64,000 bases of DNA from Shumkonia mesophila (GCF_026163695.1 NZ_JAOTID010000002.1:523511-587510); one strand, 5' to 3'; positions 8,673 through 22,807 are shown, counted from the stretch's first letter. Notes: a model not told the origin generated them from the sequence alone. Translations and numbers: made by a program.

Positions 8673-9452
8673 TCATTCTCCTGCTGATGGCGGCGTTTCC
8701 GGGAAGAAGACGTCGCCGGCGTTCACCGTCGTCAGGGTGCCGTCGGCACCCCGCACGACGAGGGCGCCACCGGCATCCACATCCTCGAAAACGCCTTCGA
8801 CGGTCGCGCTTGCCAGGCGCGCCCGGATGTCTTTCCCCCGGCCCACCGCGCGGGCCAGCCAGGCTTTGCGAACCGGCTCGAAACCGTCCCGCAACCATTC
8901 GGCGTAGCCGGCCCTGAAGCGCCGGCAGAAGGTCTCCAGGACGGTATCCGCCGAGATGTCGCACCCGGCCCCGCAGGCCCGAAGCGAGGTGGCGGGAAAG
9001 CGCGCGTTTTCCGGGTGGTTCTCGACATTGATGCCGATGCCGAGGATCAGCCATTGCAGATCGCCGGCCCCGTCAACCTCCGATTCCAGCAGCATCCCGG
9101 ACACCTTGCGCCCCGCCGCCAGCACGTCGTTCGGCCACTTGCAACCGACCGCCACGGTACCGGGCAGAGCCTCCGCCACCGCGTCGGCGACGGCGTTGGC
9201 CGCCACGAAGCCGATCTGCCCGGCCTGGCCCAGCCGGCAGCCGGGCCTGAGGACCATCGAGAAGTATAGATTGCCGGCCTCGGAAATCCAGGTCCGCCCC
9301 AGGCGTCCCCGTCCCGCCGTCTGGCGGCGCGCCCGCACCAACGTGCCTTCCGACGCCCCCTCGCCGGCCAAGCGCCCGGCCTCGTCGTTGGTACTGCCGA
9401 CGGTATCGAGCGCGATCAGGCGAAAGCCGTGCAGGAGTCCAGCGGCGTCCAT
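8673..9452 (-). CDS. birA: Biotin--[acetyl-CoA-carboxylase] ligase
   Basis: Activates biotin with ATP and attaches it to BCCP and other biotin enzymes. The 259 residues hold the ligase core ([17 protein letters not shown] near residue 50 for biotinyl-AMP, CKWPNDV and GILLESE-like GMLLESEV) and a small C-terminal SH3-like domain. It has no N-terminal helix-turn-helix, so it is a class I ligase without the repressor role of E. coli BirA. Its ATG overlaps the nuoN stop (ATGA). Confidence 0.95.
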   Translation of the reverse strand: MDAAGLLHGFRLIALDTVGSTNDEAGRLAGEGASEGTLVRARRQTAGRGRLGRTWISEAGNLYFSMVLRPGCRLGQAGQIGFVAANAVADAVAEALPGTVAVGCKWPNDVLAAGRKVSGMLLESEVDGAGDLQWLILGIGINVENHPENARFPATSLRACGAGCDISADTVLETFCRRFRAGYAEWLRDGFEPVRKAWLARAVGRGKDIRARLASATVEGVFEDVDAGGALVVRGADGTLTTVNAGDVFFPETPPSAGE

Positions 9453-10933
9453 CAGCCGGTAAAGAGCGCCGCTGCTGCGGCTCCGGCCCCGTCAAGCAGC
9501 GGCCCCGGCAGCAGGAAGAACAGCAGGATGACGGCGCTGGTCCCGAAGATGACAAGGCCGATCTCGCGCCGTACCGGCCTGTCGAGGGCGTCGGCGACAT
9601 CGTCGAAATACATGACCTTGATGATCCGCAGGTAGTAATAGGCGGCCACCACGCTGGTCAGCACGCCGATCACGGCAAGGGTGTAAAGCCCGGCCTCGAT
9701 GGCGGCCAGGAAGATGTACAGCTTGCTGAAAAAGCCGGCCAGCGGCGGGATGCCCGCCATCGAGAACATGAAGATGGCAAGCGCCAGGGCCAGCATCGGA
9801 TGCGTCTTCGAGAGGCCGGCCAGATCGTCGATGTTCTCGACCATGCCGCCGCCCCGGCGCATGCACAGGATGCAGGTGAAGACGCCGAGGTTCATGAAGA
9901 TGTAGATGGCCATGTAGATGAGGATGCCGCGCACCCCCACCTGGTTGCCGACGGCCAGCCCGATCAGGGCGTAGCCGACGTGGCCGATCGAGCTGTAGGC
10001 CATCATCCGCTTGATGTTGCGCTGGTTGATGGCGACGAAGCCGCCCAGCGCCATCGAGGCGATGGAGATGAAGACGACGATCTGTTGCCACTGGCCGACC
10101 AGTTCGCCGAACGGGCCGATCATGACGCGGACCAGCAGGCCGACCGCCGCCAGCTTGGGGGCGACCGAGAAGAAGGCGGTCACCGGCGTCGGCGCCCCTT
10201 CGTAGACGTCGGGCGTCCACATGTGGAACGGCACCGCCGACACCTTGAAGGCCAGCCCGACCAGGATGAAAACGATGCCGACCACCAGGCCGAGCGCCGG
10301 GGCGCCGGCCTTGCTTCCCGCGAACAGCGTGGCCAACGTGGCAAAATCGGTGGTGCCGGCGAAGCCGTAGACCAGCGACGCCCCGTAAAGCAGCATTCCC
10401 GAGGCGAGCGACCCCAGCACGAAGTATTTCAGGCCGGCCTCGGTCGAGCGCAGGTCATGGCGCTGGAAGGCGGCGACCACGTAGAGCGCCAGGCTCTGCA
10501 GTTCGAGACCGACATAGAGCGAGATGAGGTTGCTGGCCGACACCATCAGCATCATGCCCAGCGTCGCCAGCAGGATGAGGATGGCGTATTCGAAGTGGGC
10601 CGCGTGCTGGCGTTCCAGATAGTCCTCGGCGATGACCAGCGAGAGGGCCGAGGCGATCAGCACGAAGACCTTGAGATAGACGGCGAAGGCGTCGGTCACG
10701 AACATGCCGCCGAAGGTGGAAACCGGGCCGCCGCGGGCCACCGTCAACACCAGCAGCAGCGTGAGGACGAGCGTGATGACGCCGAGCACCGAGATCAGCC
10801 GCGAGGACCTTTCATCGTCGCCCTTGCCGCCGGTCTTCTGGAAGACGCCCAGCAACAGCAGGGCCATGGCGACCCCGGCCAGGAACAGCTCCGGCAGGGC
10901 GGGGATCAGATTGGGCAAACTAGCGCTCGGCAT
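9452..10933 (-). CDS. nuoN: NADH-quinone oxidoreductase subunit N
   Basis: An antiporter-like membrane subunit of complex I. The roughly 493 residues are highly hydrophobic, with about 14 membrane helices and the conserved proton-channel sequences [32 protein letters not shown] and [24 protein letters not shown] at 10933 is preferred over GTG at 10942 because the GAGGAGA ribosome site is 9 bases before the ATG. Last nuo gene of the operon. Confidence 0.96.
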   Translation of the reverse strand: MPSASLPNLIPALPELFLAGVAMALLLLGVFQKTGGKGDDERSSRLISVLGVITLVLTLLLVLTVARGGPVSTFGGMFVTDAFAVYLKVFVLIASALSLVIAEDYLERQHAAHFEYAILILLATLGMMLMVSASNLISLYVGLELQSLALYVVAAFQRHDLRSTEAGLKYFVLGSLASGMLLYGASLVYGFAGTTDFATLATLFAGSKAGAPALGLVVGIVFILVGLAFKVSAVPFHMWTPDVYEGAPTPVTAFFSVAPKLAAVGLLVRVMIGPFGELVGQWQQIVVFISIASMALGGFVAINQRNIKRMMAYSSIGHVGYALIGLAVGNQVGVRGILIYMAIYIFMNLGVFTCILCMRRGGGMVENIDDLAGLSKTHPMLALALAIFMFSMAGIPPLAGFFSKLYIFLAAIEAGLYTLAVIGVLTSVVAAYYYLRIIKVMYFDDVADALDRPVRREIGLVIFGTSAVILLFFLLPGPLLDGAGAAAAALFTG

Positions 10934-10957
10934 TCGCCGCACTCTCCTCTCGTTCCA

Positions 10958-12472
10958 CTACCGGCCCATCAGGGCGACGTTTCCCGACCCGGCGCGCGCC
11001 GCCTCGAGGGAATTGATCAGGTTGTCCACCGACACATGCATGACGTCGAGGAAGGGGCCCGGATAGATCCCCATCACGAAGACCAGCACGATCAGGGGCG
11101 CAAAGACCGCCATCTCGCGCGGGCTCAGATCGAGCAGCTTCTTCAAGTCTTCCTTGGTCAGCTTGCCGAAGATCACCCGGCGATACAGATAGAGCATGTA
11201 GATGGCGCCGAGGATGAGGCCGGTGGCGGTCAAGGCCGCCACCCAGGTGTTGGCCTGGAAGGCGCCGACCAGGACCAGGACCTCGCCGATGAAGCCGCTG
11301 GTGCCGGGCAGGCCGACGGCGGCCAGCATGAACAGCATGAACACCGCGCCATACGCCGGCATGCGGTGGACCAGGCCTTCGTAGGTGGCGATCTCGCGCG
11401 AATGCACGCGGTCGTACACCACGCCGACGACCAGGAACAGCGCGCCCGAGACGATGCCGTGGCTGAGCGACTGGAAGATTGCTCCCTCGATGCCCTGCAC
11501 CGTCAGCGTGAAGGTGCCGACGGTGACGAACCCCATGTGGGCGACCGAGGAATAGGCGATCAGCTTTTTCATGTCCTCCTGGGCCAGGGCGACCAGCGAG
11601 GTATAGATGACCGCGATGATGCTGAGCGCGTAGATCAGCGGCGTGAAGGTGACGCTGGCGTCCGGGAACATCGGCAGCGAGAAGCGCAGGAAACCGTAGG
11701 CGCCGAACTTCAGCAAAACACCGGCCAGGATGACCGATCCGGCGGTCGGCGCCTCGACGTGGGCGTCGGGCAGCCAGGTGTGGACCGGCCACATCGGCAA
11801 CTTCACGGCAAACGAGGCCAGGAAGGCCAGCCACAGCCAGTTCTGCATGCCGGTCGGGAAGCCGAAGCGCAGGAGTTCGGGAATGCTGGCGGTGCCCGCC
11901 ACGAAATACATGGCGAGGATGGCCAGCAGCATCAGCACCGAGCCGACCAGGGTGAACAGGAAGAACTTGAAGGCGGCATAGACCCGCCGCGGCCCGCCCC
12001 ACACCCCGATGATCAGGAACATCGGGATCAGCACGCCCTCGAAGAACACGTAGAACAGGATGACGTCGAGGGCCGAGAACATGCCGACCATCATGGTTTC
12101 CATGACCAGGAAGGCGACCATGTATTCCTTGACGCGGACCTTGATCGATTCCCAGCTGGCCAGGATGCAGATCGGCGTCAACAGGGTGGAAAGCAGGACG
12201 AACAGCATGGAAATGCCGTCGACGCCCAAGTGATACGAAATCCCGAACGCCGGCATCCATTCCATGCGGTCCTGGAACTGGAAGTCGGCGGTGGTGGTAT
12301 CGAAGCCGACCCACAGGAAAATCGACATCCCGAAGGTGATGAGCGACGTCCACAGGGCGACGGCGCGGGCATTGCGGGCAACCAGCGCCGCGTCGCCGCG
12401 CACTGCCAGCACCTGCGCGGCGCCGACCAGCGGCAGGAAGGTGATGAGCGAAAGAATGGGGAAATCGGTCAT
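10958..12472 (-). CDS. nuoM: NADH-quinone oxidoreductase subunit M
   Basis: Antiporter-like proton-pumping subunit of complex I. The 504 residues span about 14 helices and include [15 protein letters not shown], the family sequence [24 protein letters not shown] split over TM7-8, and [20 protein letters not shown] with the conserved channel lysine. Positioned 7 bases after nuoL. Confidence 0.97.
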   Translation of the reverse strand: MTDFPILSLITFLPLVGAAQVLAVRGDAALVARNARAVALWTSLITFGMSIFLWVGFDTTTADFQFQDRMEWMPAFGISYHLGVDGISMLFVLLSTLLTPICILASWESIKVRVKEYMVAFLVMETMMVGMFSALDVILFYVFFEGVLIPMFLIIGVWGGPRRVYAAFKFFLFTLVGSVLMLLAILAMYFVAGTASIPELLRFGFPTGMQNWLWLAFLASFAVKLPMWPVHTWLPDAHVEAPTAGSVILAGVLLKFGAYGFLRFSLPMFPDASVTFTPLIYALSIIAVIYTSLVALAQEDMKKLIAYSSVAHMGFVTVGTFTLTVQGIEGAIFQSLSHGIVSGALFLVVGVVYDRVHSREIATYEGLVHRMPAYGAVFMLFMLAAVGLPGTSGFIGEVLVLVGAFQANTWVAALTATGLILGAIYMLYLYRRVIFGKLTKEDLKKLLDLSPREMAVFAPLIVLVFVMGIYPGPFLDVMHVSVDNLINSLEAARAGSGNVALMGR

Positions 12473-12479
12473 CGCCGCC

Positions 12480-14438
12480 TCAGCCCGCCTGTACCAGGAG
12501 ATACCACGAAATAAGAAGCACGACGCCGATCAGCATGGCGAAGGCGTAGTGATAGACGAGGCCGCTTTGCAGCCGCCCGCCGCGTCTGGCGATATCGACG
12601 GTGGCGGCGGCCAAGCCGTCCGGTCCCAGGCCGTCGATGAGGGCGCCGTCGCCGACCTTCCAGAACTGCCGGCCCAGGTAGAAGGCCGGGCGCACGAAGA
12701 GGGCGTCGTAAAGCTCGTCGAAATACCACTTGTGGACCAGGAAGTTGTGGATACCGCGGAATCGCGCCATCACCATGCCGGGCAGCCCGGGGGCCAGCAG
12801 GTACATGATGTAGGCCAGCCCGATGCCGGCCGCACCGACGCCGAGCGGCAGGTACTTGACCCACAGCGGCACGTGGTGGGCGTTCTCGAGCGCCGGATGC
12901 GCCGGCAGCACCAGGATGGCGTTCTCCCAGAAGCCGGGAGCCCCCTCGCCGACGAACCAGGGTGCGCCGAGATAGCCGGTAAAGAGGGCGCCGGCCGCCA
13001 GCACGATCAGCGGGAGGAGCATCACCTTGGGTGATTCGTGGACGTGGGCGACGACCCGCTCGTCGCCCCTGGGGGCGCCGTGGAAGGTGAGGATCAGAAG
13101 CCGCCAGGAATAGAACGCGGTCAGGAAGGCGGCCGCGATGCCCATCCAGAAGGCGTAGGCACCGACACCGGTGTGCGCCGCGTAGGCGGCCTCGAGGATG
13201 ATGTCCTTCGAATAGAAGCCGGCGAACGGCCAGATGCCGGCCAGCGCCAGCGATCCCACCCACATGACGGCGTAGGTGACCGGGATCATCTTCCACAGGC
13301 CGCCCATGTTGCGCATGTCCTGTTCGTCGGACATGGCGTGGATCACCGAGCCGGCCCCCAGGAACAGCAGGGACTTGAAGAAGGCGTGGGTGACCAGGTG
13401 GAAGATGCCGGCCGAGAAGGCCGAAACCCCGCAGGCGAAGAACATGTAGCCCAACTGCGAGCAGGTCGAATAGGCGATCACCCGCTTGATGTCGGTCTGC
13501 ACGCAGGCGATGGTGGCGGCGAAGATGGCGGTGGTGGCGCCGACCAGGGTGACGGCGGTGAGCGCCACCTCAGAATATTCGAACAGCGGCGACAGGCGGG
13601 CCACCATGAATACGCCGGCCGTCACCATGGTCGCGGCGTGGATCAGGGCCGACACCGGGGTCGGGCCTTCCATGGCGTCCGGCAGCCAGGTGTGCAGCCC
13701 GATCTGTGCCGACTTGCCCATGGCGCCCATGAACAGCAGCAGGCAGATGACGGTCAGCGCGTGGAAATCGCCGCCGAAGGCCGCCATGGTGGTGCCGGCC
13801 TGGCCGGCGGCGGCGGCGAAGATGGTGTCCAACTGGACCGAATCGAACAGTACGTAGGTGGCGAAGATGCCAAGGATAAAACCGAAGTCGCCGACCCGAT
13901 TGACCAGGAAGGCCTTGATGGCGGCGGCGTTGGCCGAGGGGCGCGTGTACCAGAAGCCGATCAGCAGGTAGGAGGTGAGCCCCACCCCTTCCCAGCCGAA
14001 GAACAGCTGCACCAGGTTGTCCGAGGTGACCAGCATCAGCATGAAGAAGGTGAACAGGCTGATATAGGCCATGAAGCGCGGCACGCCGCCGTCGTGAGCC
14101 ATGTAGCCCACCGAATAGACGTGGATCATCGCCGACACGAAGGTGACCATCAGCACCATGACGGCGGAAAGCGTGTCCCACTTGAGCGCCCACGACACCT
14201 CGAAGGTGCCCGACGTGATCCAGGTCAGCAGGTGGACGGTACCGGCGTTCTTGTTGACGACCACATCGACGAAGACGAAGGCGGCGGCGACGGCGGCCAG
14301 AAGAAGGGAGGCGCACGAGGCTGTCTGGGCCAGGCGGTCGATGCGCCGGCGGCTTTCCTTGGCCGCGGGCGTGACGAAGGCCAGAATGCCCGCGATCGCG
14401 GCGCCCAGAAGCGGCAGGAAGACTGCTGCGATTTGCAT
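12480..14438 (-). CDS. nuoL: NADH-quinone oxidoreductase subunit L
   Basis: The distal antiporter-like subunit of complex I, with the long lateral helix that runs along the membrane arm. The 652 residues have about 16 helices; diagnostic stretches are [57 protein letters not shown] and [19 protein letters not shown]. The C-terminal region (residues ~540-650) holds the amphipathic lateral helix and last anchor. Confidence 0.97.
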   Translation of the reverse strand: MQIAAVFLPLLGAAIAGILAFVTPAAKESRRRIDRLAQTASCASLLLAAVAAAFVFVDVVVNKNAGTVHLLTWITSGTFEVSWALKWDTLSAVMVLMVTFVSAMIHVYSVGYMAHDGGVPRFMAYISLFTFFMLMLVTSDNLVQLFFGWEGVGLTSYLLIGFWYTRPSANAAAIKAFLVNRVGDFGFILGIFATYVLFDSVQLDTIFAAAAGQAGTTMAAFGGDFHALTVICLLLFMGAMGKSAQIGLHTWLPDAMEGPTPVSALIHAATMVTAGVFMVARLSPLFEYSEVALTAVTLVGATTAIFAATIACVQTDIKRVIAYSTCSQLGYMFFACGVSAFSAGIFHLVTHAFFKSLLFLGAGSVIHAMSDEQDMRNMGGLWKMIPVTYAVMWVGSLALAGIWPFAGFYSKDIILEAAYAAHTGVGAYAFWMGIAAAFLTAFYSWRLLILTFHGAPRGDERVVAHVHESPKVMLLPLIVLAAGALFTGYLGAPWFVGEGAPGFWENAILVLPAHPALENAHHVPLWVKYLPLGVGAAGIGLAYIMYLLAPGLPGMVMARFRGIHNFLVHKWYFDELYDALFVRPAFYLGRQFWKVGDGALIDGLGPDGLAAATVDIARRGGRLQSGLVYHYAFAMLIGVVLLISWYLLVQAG

Positions 14439-14448
14439 GGGGCGCCCC

Positions 14449-14760
14449 TTATCCCTTCATCAGGTTGATGTCATCGACCGCGATGCTGCCGCGGTTGCGG
14501 AAATAGACGACGACGATGGCCAGTCCGATGGCCACCTCGGCCGCCGCCACGGTCAAGATGAACATGGCAAACACCTGGCCCACCAGATCGTTGAGGGCGG
14601 CCGAAAAGGCGACCAGGTTGAGGTTGACGGCCAGCAGCATCAGCTCCACCGACATCAGGATGACGATGACGCTCTTGCGATTGAGGAAGACGCCGCAGAT
14701 GCCCAGCGCGAACAGGATCGCGGCCACCGTCAGATAGTGGGAAAGACCGATTTGCAACAT
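14449..14760 (-). CDS. nuoK: NADH-quinone oxidoreductase subunit K
   Basis: A 103-residue complex I membrane subunit with three helices. The conserved membrane glutamates sit in [13 protein letters not shown] and [11 protein letters not shown], part of the central proton axis. ATG at 14760 overlaps the nuoJ stop (TAATG). Confidence 0.96.
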   Translation of the reverse strand: MLQIGLSHYLTVAAILFALGICGVFLNRKSVIVILMSVELMLLAVNLNLVAFSAALNDLVGQVFAMFILTVAAAEVAIGLAIVVVYFRNRGSIAVDDINLMKG

Positions 14761-15374
14761 TAGATGCCCTTCCCCGTCGGAACCTTGCGAAGCTCGACCG
14801 TTTCCTCGGCGCGCCGCCGGATCTGGTCGGAAACCTTCTGGCGGCGCACCCCCCCGCGGCTGCGGTGGGTCAGCACGATGGCGCCGATCATCGCCACCAG
14901 GAGGATCAGGCCGGCCGCCTGGAATAGGTAGACGTAGTGGGTATAGAGAAGCTGGCCCAAGGCGTGGGTGTTGGTCAGCGTTTCCGGGGCCGGCGTCGCG
15001 GCGGCGACACTTTGCGCCACCTCGGGAACCATCGCCCAGCCACCCAGCATGACCAGCAGCTCGGCCAGCAGGATCAGCGCGACGACCGCGCCCACCGGCA
15101 GGTAGCGGATGAACCCCTCGCGCAGCTGGAGCAGATTGATATCCAGCATCATCACCACGAAGAGGAACAGCACCGCCACCGCGCCGACGTAGACGACGAC
15201 CAGCACCATGGCCAGGAACTCGGCCCCGCACAGCACGAACAGGCCGGCCGCGTTGAAGAAGGCGAGGATGAGGAACAGCACCGAATGCACCGGGTTGCGC
15301 GCCGAAATGACCATGACGGCGGCGGCGACCAGGATGAACGAAAACAGATAGAACGCCAGCGCTTGAACGATCAT
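14760..15374 (-). CDS. nuoJ: NADH-quinone oxidoreductase subunit J
   Basis: A 204-residue membrane subunit with five helices. Typical sequences are [20 protein letters not shown] and [21 protein letters not shown], the TM3 region whose pi-bulge couples quinone chemistry to pumping in this family. The C-terminal part is polar and variable. A 79-base gap separates it from nuoI. Confidence 0.96.
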   Translation of the reverse strand: MIVQALAFYLFSFILVAAAVMVISARNPVHSVLFLILAFFNAAGLFVLCGAEFLAMVLVVVYVGAVAVLFLFVVMMLDINLLQLREGFIRYLPVGAVVALILLAELLVMLGGWAMVPEVAQSVAAATPAPETLTNTHALGQLLYTHYVYLFQAAGLILLVAMIGAIVLTHRSRGGVRRQKVSDQIRRRAEETVELRKVPTGKGI

Positions 15375-15453
15375 CGATCCCCCCGACCGGTCCTGGGCCG
15401 TCGCGCGGCGCCCGTGCTCCGAACAAATGGCATTCCCGTTGTTTCCCCCGATC

Positions 15454-15942
15454 TCAGCGGTACGGCGCGTCCTGGGCCAGGCGTGCGGCGATTTCGGTTT
15501 CCCAGCGGTCGCCGTTGGCCAGCAGCTTGTCCTTGTCGTACATCAGTTCCTCGCGGGTTTCCGCCGCGAATTCGAAATTCGGCCCCTCGACGATGGCATC
15601 CACCGGGCAGGCCTCCTGGCAGAAGCCGCAGTAGATGCATTTGTGCATGTCGATGTCGTAGCGGGTGGTCCGCCGGCTGCCGTCTTCCCTGGGCTCGGCC
15701 TCGATGGTGATGGCCAGCGCCGGGCACACCGCCTCGCACAGCTTGCAGGCGATGCAGCGCTCCTCGCCGTTGGGATAGCGGCGCAGCGCGTGCTCGCCGC
15801 GGAAGCGCGGACTCAGAGGCCCCTTCTCGTAAGGATAGTTGATCGTCACCTTGGGCCTGAAGAAATAGCGCAGCGTCAGCGCCATGCCCTCGATCAGCTC
15901 GGCCAGCAGGATGGTTCGGGCGGTGCGGTCGATGAAGCTCAT
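15454..15942 (-). CDS. nuoI: NADH-quinone oxidoreductase subunit I
   Basis: A peripheral-arm subunit carrying two [4Fe-4S] clusters (N6a, N6b) that pass electrons towards NuoB. The 162 residues contain two CxxCxxCxxxCP motifs: Cys63/66/69/73 and Cys102/105/108/112. An amphipathic N-terminus attaches it to the membrane arm. Confidence 0.97.
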   Translation of the reverse strand: MSFIDRTARTILLAELIEGMALTLRYFFRPKVTINYPYEKGPLSPRFRGEHALRRYPNGEERCIACKLCEAVCPALAITIEAEPREDGSRRTTRYDIDMHKCIYCGFCQEACPVDAIVEGPNFEFAAETREELMYDKDKLLANGDRWETEIAARLAQDAPYR

Positions 15943-15963
15943 CTCGGTTTCCCTCTCTCCCCT

Positions 15964-17013
15964 CTACCGCACCGTCGGCGCCAGATCGAAGGCCACCAGG
16001 ACGCCCGAAACGATCACCACGGCGGCGAGCGAGAGGGGCAGGAAAACTTTCCAGCCCAGGCGCATCAGCTGGTCGTAGCGATAGCGCGGGAAGGTTGCCC
16101 GCACCCAGATGAAGATGAACAGCAGGACCGAGATCTTGAGCGCGAACCAGATCGGCCCCGGAATCCAGGTGAAGATGGGCCAGTTGGCCAGCGGCAGCCA
16201 GCCGCCCAGGAAAAGGACGGTGGTCAGCGCCGACATCAGGATCATGTTGGCGTATTCGCCGAGGAAGAACAGCGCGAACGGCATCGCCGAGTACTCGACG
16301 TTGTAGCCCGTCACCAGCTCGGCCTCGGCCTCGGGCAGGTCGAAGGGATGGCGGTTGGTTTCGGCCAGGGTCGAGACGAAGAAGATGACCGCCATCGGCA
16401 GCAGCGGGACCACGAACCATACCTTCTGCTGGGCCATCACGATGTCGCTGAGATTGAGCGAGCCGACGCACAGCAGCACGGTGACGATGACGAAACCCAT
16501 GGACACTTCGTAGGACACCATCTGCGCCGCCGAGCGCAGCCCGCCCAGGAAGCCGTAGCGCGAGTTGCTGGCCCATCCCGACATGACGATGCCATAGACG
16601 CCCATCGAGGAGACCGCGAACAGGAACAGCACGCCGACGTTGATGTCGGCCAGCACCATGTCGGCCCCGAAGGGGATCACCGCCCAGCCGATCTGGGCCA
16701 GGAAGAAGGTCAGGCACGGCGCGAGGATGAAGACGGCGCGATTCGCCCCGGTCGGAATGATGGTCTCCTTGAGGAACAGCTTCAGGCCGTCGGCCATCGA
16801 CTGCAGGAGCCCCCACGGCCCGACCACGTTGGGGCCGCGCCGAAGCTGCATGGCGCCGATGACCTTGCGCTCGACGTAAACGAGGGTCGGCACGGCGACC
16901 ATGATCACGGTCACGATGACGATGATCTTGACCAGCATCCACAGCCCCGGCCAGACGAAGCCATCGAGCAGCGGGCCGTGCCACAACAGGAAGGGTTGGA
17001 GATAATCAGGCAT
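15964..17013 (-). CDS. nuoH: NADH-quinone oxidoreductase subunit H
   Basis: The membrane subunit that forms much of the quinone chamber. The 349 residues have eight helices, with [27 protein letters not shown] near residue 50 broken by the charged loops of the family, and later [21 protein letters not shown]-type quinone-site sequence. The first 8 bases overlap the end of nuoG. Confidence 0.97.
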   Translation of the reverse strand: MPDYLQPFLLWHGPLLDGFVWPGLWMLVKIIVIVTVIMVAVPTLVYVERKVIGAMQLRRGPNVVGPWGLLQSMADGLKLFLKETIIPTGANRAVFILAPCLTFFLAQIGWAVIPFGADMVLADINVGVLFLFAVSSMGVYGIVMSGWASNSRYGFLGGLRSAAQMVSYEVSMGFVIVTVLLCVGSLNLSDIVMAQQKVWFVVPLLPMAVIFFVSTLAETNRHPFDLPEAEAELVTGYNVEYSAMPFALFFLGEYANMILMSALTTVLFLGGWLPLANWPIFTWIPGPIWFALKISVLLFIFIWVRATFPRYRYDQLMRLGWKVFLPLSLAAVVIVSGVLVAFDLAPTVR

Positions 17014-19075
17014 CGGTTCCCGTCTTCCCCAGTTCGCCGGTAATGAAGATCTCGGAACAGCGGGCCATGGTAAGCGAGGCGCGGCTGATCGGGTCGGTCA
17101 GGTAGAAGTTGTCGATCGGCAAAACGAAAGGCGCACGCTCGATCGGGCCGTCGCCGCCGAACTCGCCCCACGCTGCCGGCTGCATGGCGTCGACGCGGGC
17201 GAACACGGGATTGGCCTTGGTCAGGCGGGCGCGCAGTTCGCCCAGCGTGTTGTAGGGCAGCGGCTTGCCCAGCACATCGGAGAGCGCGCGCAGGATCTTC
17301 CAGTCCTCGCGGGCCTCGCCCGGCGGATAGACGGCGAGGCGTCCGTTCTGCACCCGGCCCTCGGTGTTGACGTAGGTGCCATTCTTCTCGGTATAGGCGG
17401 CGCCAGGCAGGATGACGTCGGCCCGCGCGGCCCCGGCGTCGCCATGATGGCCCTGGTAGACGACGAAGGCGTTGCCCAGGCGGCGCATGTCGATCTCGTC
17501 GGCGCCCAGCAGATAGACGACGTCGATGTCGCCCCTGCCCGCGCCCTCGAGGATGCCCTCGAGGTCGAGGCCGTTCTTGCGCGGCACGAAGCCGAGGTCG
17601 AGCCCGCCCACCCGGGCGGCCGCCGTGTGCAGGACGTTGAAGCCGTTCCAGCCGGCCTCGCCGCCGATCATGCCGCAGGTTTCGGCGATGCGCCGGGCCA
17701 GGCCGAGGATGGCGGCGCCATCGGCGCGGGCCAGCGCCCCCTGTCCGACGATCAGCATCGGGTTCTTGGCCTGCTTGAGGATCTCGGCGAAGGGATGGGT
17801 GCCGGCGGCGATTTCCTGAATCACTGCCGGATCTTCGCCCAGGTGCTGAACGTCATACGTGAGGTCGCCGGCCGGACCGACGACACCGATCGGGAACTTG
17901 CCCATGCAGGCCCGCTTGCGCAGGCGGGCGTTGAGCACGGGGGCCTCGCGGCGGGGATCGGTGCCGATCAGCAGGCAGGCGTCGGCCCGCTCGATGCCGG
18001 CGATGGTGGTGTTGAAGAGGTAGGAGGCGCGGAGCGTCGGATCGAGCTTGGCACCGTCCTGCCGGCAATCCAGGTTGGGCGAGCGCAGGCGGGTCATCAG
18101 TTCCTTGAGGGCCAGCATCGACTCGCAATCGGCGAGGTCGCCGGCGATGGCGGCTACCCGCTTGCCGCCGGCATCCTTCAGGCGCTGGGCGACGACGGCG
18201 AAGGCGTCCGCCCAGGTGGCGGGTTGAAGCTTGCCGTCGCGGCGGACCCACGGCCTGTCGAGGCGCCGGCGCTTCAGCCCGTCGTAGGCGAAGCGGGTCT
18301 TGTCCGAGACCCACTCCTCGTTCACGTCCTCGTGGACGCGCGGCAACACGCGCATGACCTCGGGTCCGCGGGTGTCGACGCGGATGTTGCTGCCGACGGC
18401 GTCGAGCACGTCCACCGATTCGGTGGGGCGCAGCTCCCAGGAACGGGCGGTGAAGGCATAGGGCGCCGAGGTCAGCGCGCCGACCGGGCAAAGGTCGATG
18501 ATGTTGCCCGACAGCTCCGAGGTCAGCGCCTTCTCGACGTAGGTCCCCACCTCCATGTCCTCGCCGCGCCCCGTGGCCCCCAGCTCGGGAACGCCGGCCA
18601 CCTCGGTGATGAAGCGGATGCAGCGCGTGCAGTGGATGCAGCGCGTCATGATCGTCTTGACCAGCGGGCCCATGTACTTGTCTTTGACGGCCCGCTTGTT
18701 TTCCGCGTAGCGGCTGCGGTCATAGCCGTACCCGATGGCCTGGTCCTGCAGGTCGCATTCGCCGCCCTGGTCGCAGATCGGGCAGTCGAGCGGATGGTTG
18801 ATCAGCAGGAATTCCATGACCCCGCGGCGCATCTGCTGGACCTTGGGCGTGTTGGTGCGGATCACCATGCCCTCGGCCACCGGCATGGCGCAGGACGCCA
18901 CCGGCTTGGGCGCACGCTCCATCTCGACCAGGCACATGCGGCAGTTGCCGGCGATGCTGAGCCGTTCGTGGTAACAGAAGTGCGGGATCTCGATGCCGAT
19001 CTTCTGGCAGGCCTGGAGAATCGTCAGACCGGCTTCGACGTCGACTTCCCTGCCATCGATGGTCAGTTTTGGCAT
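17006..19075 (-). CDS. nuoG: NADH-quinone oxidoreductase subunit G
   Basis: The large Fe-S subunit of the peripheral arm, 689 residues. The N-terminal ferredoxin domain binds [2Fe-2S] through Cys34, Cys45, Cys48 and Cys62. His94 with Cys98, Cys101 and Cys107 forms N5. Cys146, Cys149, Cys152 and Cys196 form N4. A molybdopterin-oxidoreductase-like domain follows without a cofactor role. The extra N7 cluster cysteines of enterobacterial NuoG are not evident. Confidence 0.97.
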   Translation of the reverse strand: MPKLTIDGREVDVEAGLTILQACQKIGIEIPHFCYHERLSIAGNCRMCLVEMERAPKPVASCAMPVAEGMVIRTNTPKVQQMRRGVMEFLLINHPLDCPICDQGGECDLQDQAIGYGYDRSRYAENKRAVKDKYMGPLVKTIMTRCIHCTRCIRFITEVAGVPELGATGRGEDMEVGTYVEKALTSELSGNIIDLCPVGALTSAPYAFTARSWELRPTESVDVLDAVGSNIRVDTRGPEVMRVLPRVHEDVNEEWVSDKTRFAYDGLKRRRLDRPWVRRDGKLQPATWADAFAVVAQRLKDAGGKRVAAIAGDLADCESMLALKELMTRLRSPNLDCRQDGAKLDPTLRASYLFNTTIAGIERADACLLIGTDPRREAPVLNARLRKRACMGKFPIGVVGPAGDLTYDVQHLGEDPAVIQEIAAGTHPFAEILKQAKNPMLIVGQGALARADGAAILGLARRIAETCGMIGGEAGWNGFNVLHTAAARVGGLDLGFVPRKNGLDLEGILEGAGRGDIDVVYLLGADEIDMRRLGNAFVVYQGHHGDAGAARADVILPGAAYTEKNGTYVNTEGRVQNGRLAVYPPGEAREDWKILRALSDVLGKPLPYNTLGELRARLTKANPVFARVDAMQPAAWGEFGGDGPIERAPFVLPIDNFYLTDPISRASLTMARCSEIFITGELGKTGTDA

Positions 19076-19084
19076 GTCCGTCCC

Positions 19085-20373
<1,289 letters not shown>

Positions 20374-20374
<1 letters not shown>

Positions 20375-20997
20375 CACGCGGCCTCCGGTCCGTCGCCCTT
20401 GCCGGGGATGGCCTTAAGGGTGGTCAGGCCGCCGGCCGGCTCGCTTCCCTTGCGGCCGCCCTGGGGGCCGGTTCTGGGCGTCTGGCCCATCTTCAGCGCC
20501 AGCAGGATGCTTTCGGTGCTGGCCTCGTCCAAGTCTTCGTAATAGTCGTCGTTGATCTGCATCATCGGCGCGTTGACGCAGGCGCCGAGGCATTCGGCCT
20601 CCGACAGCGTGAACAGGCCGTCCTGGGTGGTTTCGCCGACGCCGATGCCGAGCGTGCGTTCGCACACGCCCACCACCTGTTCCGACCCCCTGAGCCAGCA
20701 CGGCAGGTTGGTGCAGACCTGGACGTGGTATTTGCCGATCGGCGCCAGGTTGAACATGCTGTAGAACGATGCCACCTCGTAGACCCGGATCGGCGGCATT
20801 CCCAGAATCTCGGCCGTCCTGTCCATTGCCGCCTTGGGCAGCCAGCCGTCGTTCTGGCGCTGCGCCAGGTCGAGGACCGGCAGAACGGCGCTGGCCTCGC
20901 ATCCCTTGGGGTACTTGGCGACGATCGCCTTCACCGTCTTCATGTTGTCCGGCGTGAACTCGAAGCTCTCCGGCTGACGTGCGAACGCCTGCTTCAT
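20374..20997 (-). CDS. nuoE: NADH-quinone oxidoreductase subunit E
   Basis: Thioredoxin-like subunit with [2Fe-2S] cluster N1a beside the FMN site. The 207 residues show [19 protein letters not shown] followed by cysteines in CTNLPCW and ECLGAC, the usual four ligands. The C-terminal 40 residues are a low-complexity G/K/P-rich tail not needed for the fold. ATGA overlaps occur at both ends. Confidence 0.97.
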
Positions 20998-22172
20998 CGG
21001 TCGACCTCGCCAAAAACGATGTCCAGTCCGCCCAGATTGGCGACGACGTCGGCCAGCATATGGCCGCGCGACAATAGTTCCAGGGTCTGCAAGTGGGCGA
21101 AGCCCGGGGCGCGGATCTTGCAGCGATAGGGCCGGTTGCCGCCGTCGGAGACCAGGTAGACGCCGAACTCGCCCTTGGGGGCCTCGACGGCGGTGTAGGT
21201 TTCGCCGGCTGGCACCTTGTAGCCTTCGGTATAGAGCTTGAAGTGCTCGATCAGGGCTTCCATCGAGCGCTTCATCTCGGCCCGCTTGGGCGGCGCGATC
21301 TTGTGGTTGTCCACCTTGACCGGGCCGTCCGGCATCTGCTCGATGGCCTGGCGCATGATGCGCAGGCTTTGGCGCATCTCGGCGACGCGCACCAGATAGC
21401 GGTCGTAACAGTCGCCATGCTTGCCGATCGGAATGTCGAAGTCCATGACGTCGTAGGCGTCGTAGGGCTGCGCCTTGCGCAGGTCCCAGGCCGGCCCGGA
21501 GGCGCGAAGGTTGGGCCCGCTCCAGCCCCAGTTCAGGGCGTCCTCGGCCGAAATGATCCCGATGTCGACGGTCCGCTGCTTGAAGATGCGGTTCTCGGTG
21601 AGCAGCGTTTCCATGTCTTCGAGGAAGCGGGGGAAGTGCTCGACCCAGGCGAGAATGTCGTCGGTCAGGCCGGGCGGCATATCGAAGGCGACGCCGCCGG
21701 GGCGGAAATAGGCCATGTGCATGCGCGCGCCGCAGACGCGCTCGCAGAACTCCATCAGCCGCTCGCGCTCTTCGAAGCCCCACAGCATGGGCGTCATGGC
21801 GCCGACGTCCATGGCGCCGGCGGCGACGGTGAAGATGTGGTTGAGCAGGCGGCCGATCTCGGCGTAAAGGACGCGGATCATCTTGGCGCGCGGCGGCGCC
21901 TCGATGCCCAGCAGCTTTTCGACGGCCAGCGCGAAGGCGTGTTCCTGGTTCTGCGGCGCCACGTAATCGAGGCGGTCGAAATAGGGCACGGCCTGCAGAT
22001 AGGTCTTGTATTCGATCAGCTTCTCGGTGCCGCGGTGCAGCAGACCGATGTGGGGGTCGGCCCGCTCGATGATCTCGCCGTCCATTTCAAGCACCAGGCG
22101 CAACACCCCGTGCGCCGAGGGGTGCTGCGGGCCGAAATTCATCGTGACGTTCTTGATTTCCATCTCGGCCAT
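20994..22172 (-). CDS. nuoD: NADH-quinone oxidoreductase subunit D
   Basis: The 49-kDa-type quinone-site subunit, derived from a hydrogenase large subunit. The 392 residues start [20 protein letters not shown], with [10 protein letters not shown], the quinone-binding [20 protein letters not shown] segment broken by the usual loop, and the C-terminal [17 protein letters not shown]. Separate nuoC and nuoD genes are typical of alphaproteobacteria. Confidence 0.98.
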   Translation of the reverse strand: MAEMEIKNVTMNFGPQHPSAHGVLRLVLEMDGEIIERADPHIGLLHRGTEKLIEYKTYLQAVPYFDRLDYVAPQNQEHAFALAVEKLLGIEAPPRAKMIRVLYAEIGRLLNHIFTVAAGAMDVGAMTPMLWGFEERERLMEFCERVCGARMHMAYFRPGGVAFDMPPGLTDDILAWVEHFPRFLEDMETLLTENRIFKQRTVDIGIISAEDALNWGWSGPNLRASGPAWDLRKAQPYDAYDVMDFDIPIGKHGDCYDRYLVRVAEMRQSLRIMRQAIEQMPDGPVKVDNHKIAPPKRAEMKRSMEALIEHFKLYTEGYKVPAGETYTAVEAPKGEFGVYLVSDGGNRPYRCKIRAPGFAHLQTLELLSRGHMLADVVANLGGLDIVFGEVDR

Positions 22173-22807
22173 CAGGACTGATCCTTCTTGGCGTCGGCCT
22201 TTTCGTCACCGGGAAGCACGAACGGCGCGCCCTCCCACGGAGACAGAAAATCGAAGTTGCGGAATTCCTGCTGCAGGCGGACCGGCTCGTAGACCACCCT
22301 CTTCTGCTCGTCGTCGTAACGGACCTCGACGTAGCCGGTCAGTGGGAAATCCTTGCGCAACGGGTGACCCTCGAAGCCGTAGTCGGTCATGATGCGGCGC
22401 AGGTCGGGGTGATCCGAGAAGTAGATCCCCATCAGGTCCCAGGCTTCGCGCTCCCACCAGTTGGCCGAGGCGAACAGGCTGGTCGCCGAGGGGACGGGCA
22501 CGCCCTCGCCGGTTCTGACCTTGATCCGCACGCGCTGGTTCTGGGTTAGGCTCAGCAGGTTATAGACCACCTCGAAGCGCTCCTCGCGCTCGGGGTAGTC
22601 GACGCCGCACACGTCCATCAGTTGCTTGAACTGAAGGTTGACGTCGTCCCTGAGGTAGCGCAGCACCGTCAGGATCGACGTGCGCGCCACGGAGATCATC
22701 AACTCGCCGCGGGCGACCTCGACTTCCAGCACATGGTTGGGCAGGACCGCGGCGATGTGGTCGCCAAGGTCTTGCAGCGCTTGGGTTGTTTCCGCGGTTG
22801 GAATCAT
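22172..22807 (-). CDS. nuoC: NADH-quinone oxidoreductase subunit C
   Basis: The 30-kDa-type peripheral subunit supporting NuoD. The 211 residues carry the family signature [18 protein letters not shown]-like sequence ([20 protein letters not shown]) near residue 120 and [24 protein letters not shown]. The stop overlaps the nuoD start. Confidence 0.97.
   Translation of the reverse strand: MIPTAETTQALQDLGDHIAAVLPNHVLEVEVARGELMISVARTSILTVLRYLRDDVNLQFKQLMDVCGVDYPEREERFEVVYNLLSLTQNQRVRIKVRTGEGVPVPSATSLFASANWWEREAWDLMGIYFSDHPDLRRIMTDYGFEGHPLRKDFPLTGYVEVRYDDEQKRVVYEPVRLQQEFRNFDFLSPWEGAPFVLPGDEKADAKKDQS

Noticed and set aside
9800-12514. A 904-codon + strand frame opposite nuoN and nuoM
   Set aside because: Its H/D/Q/R-rich composition is typical of the antisense of hydrophobic genes; both real genes are unambiguous.
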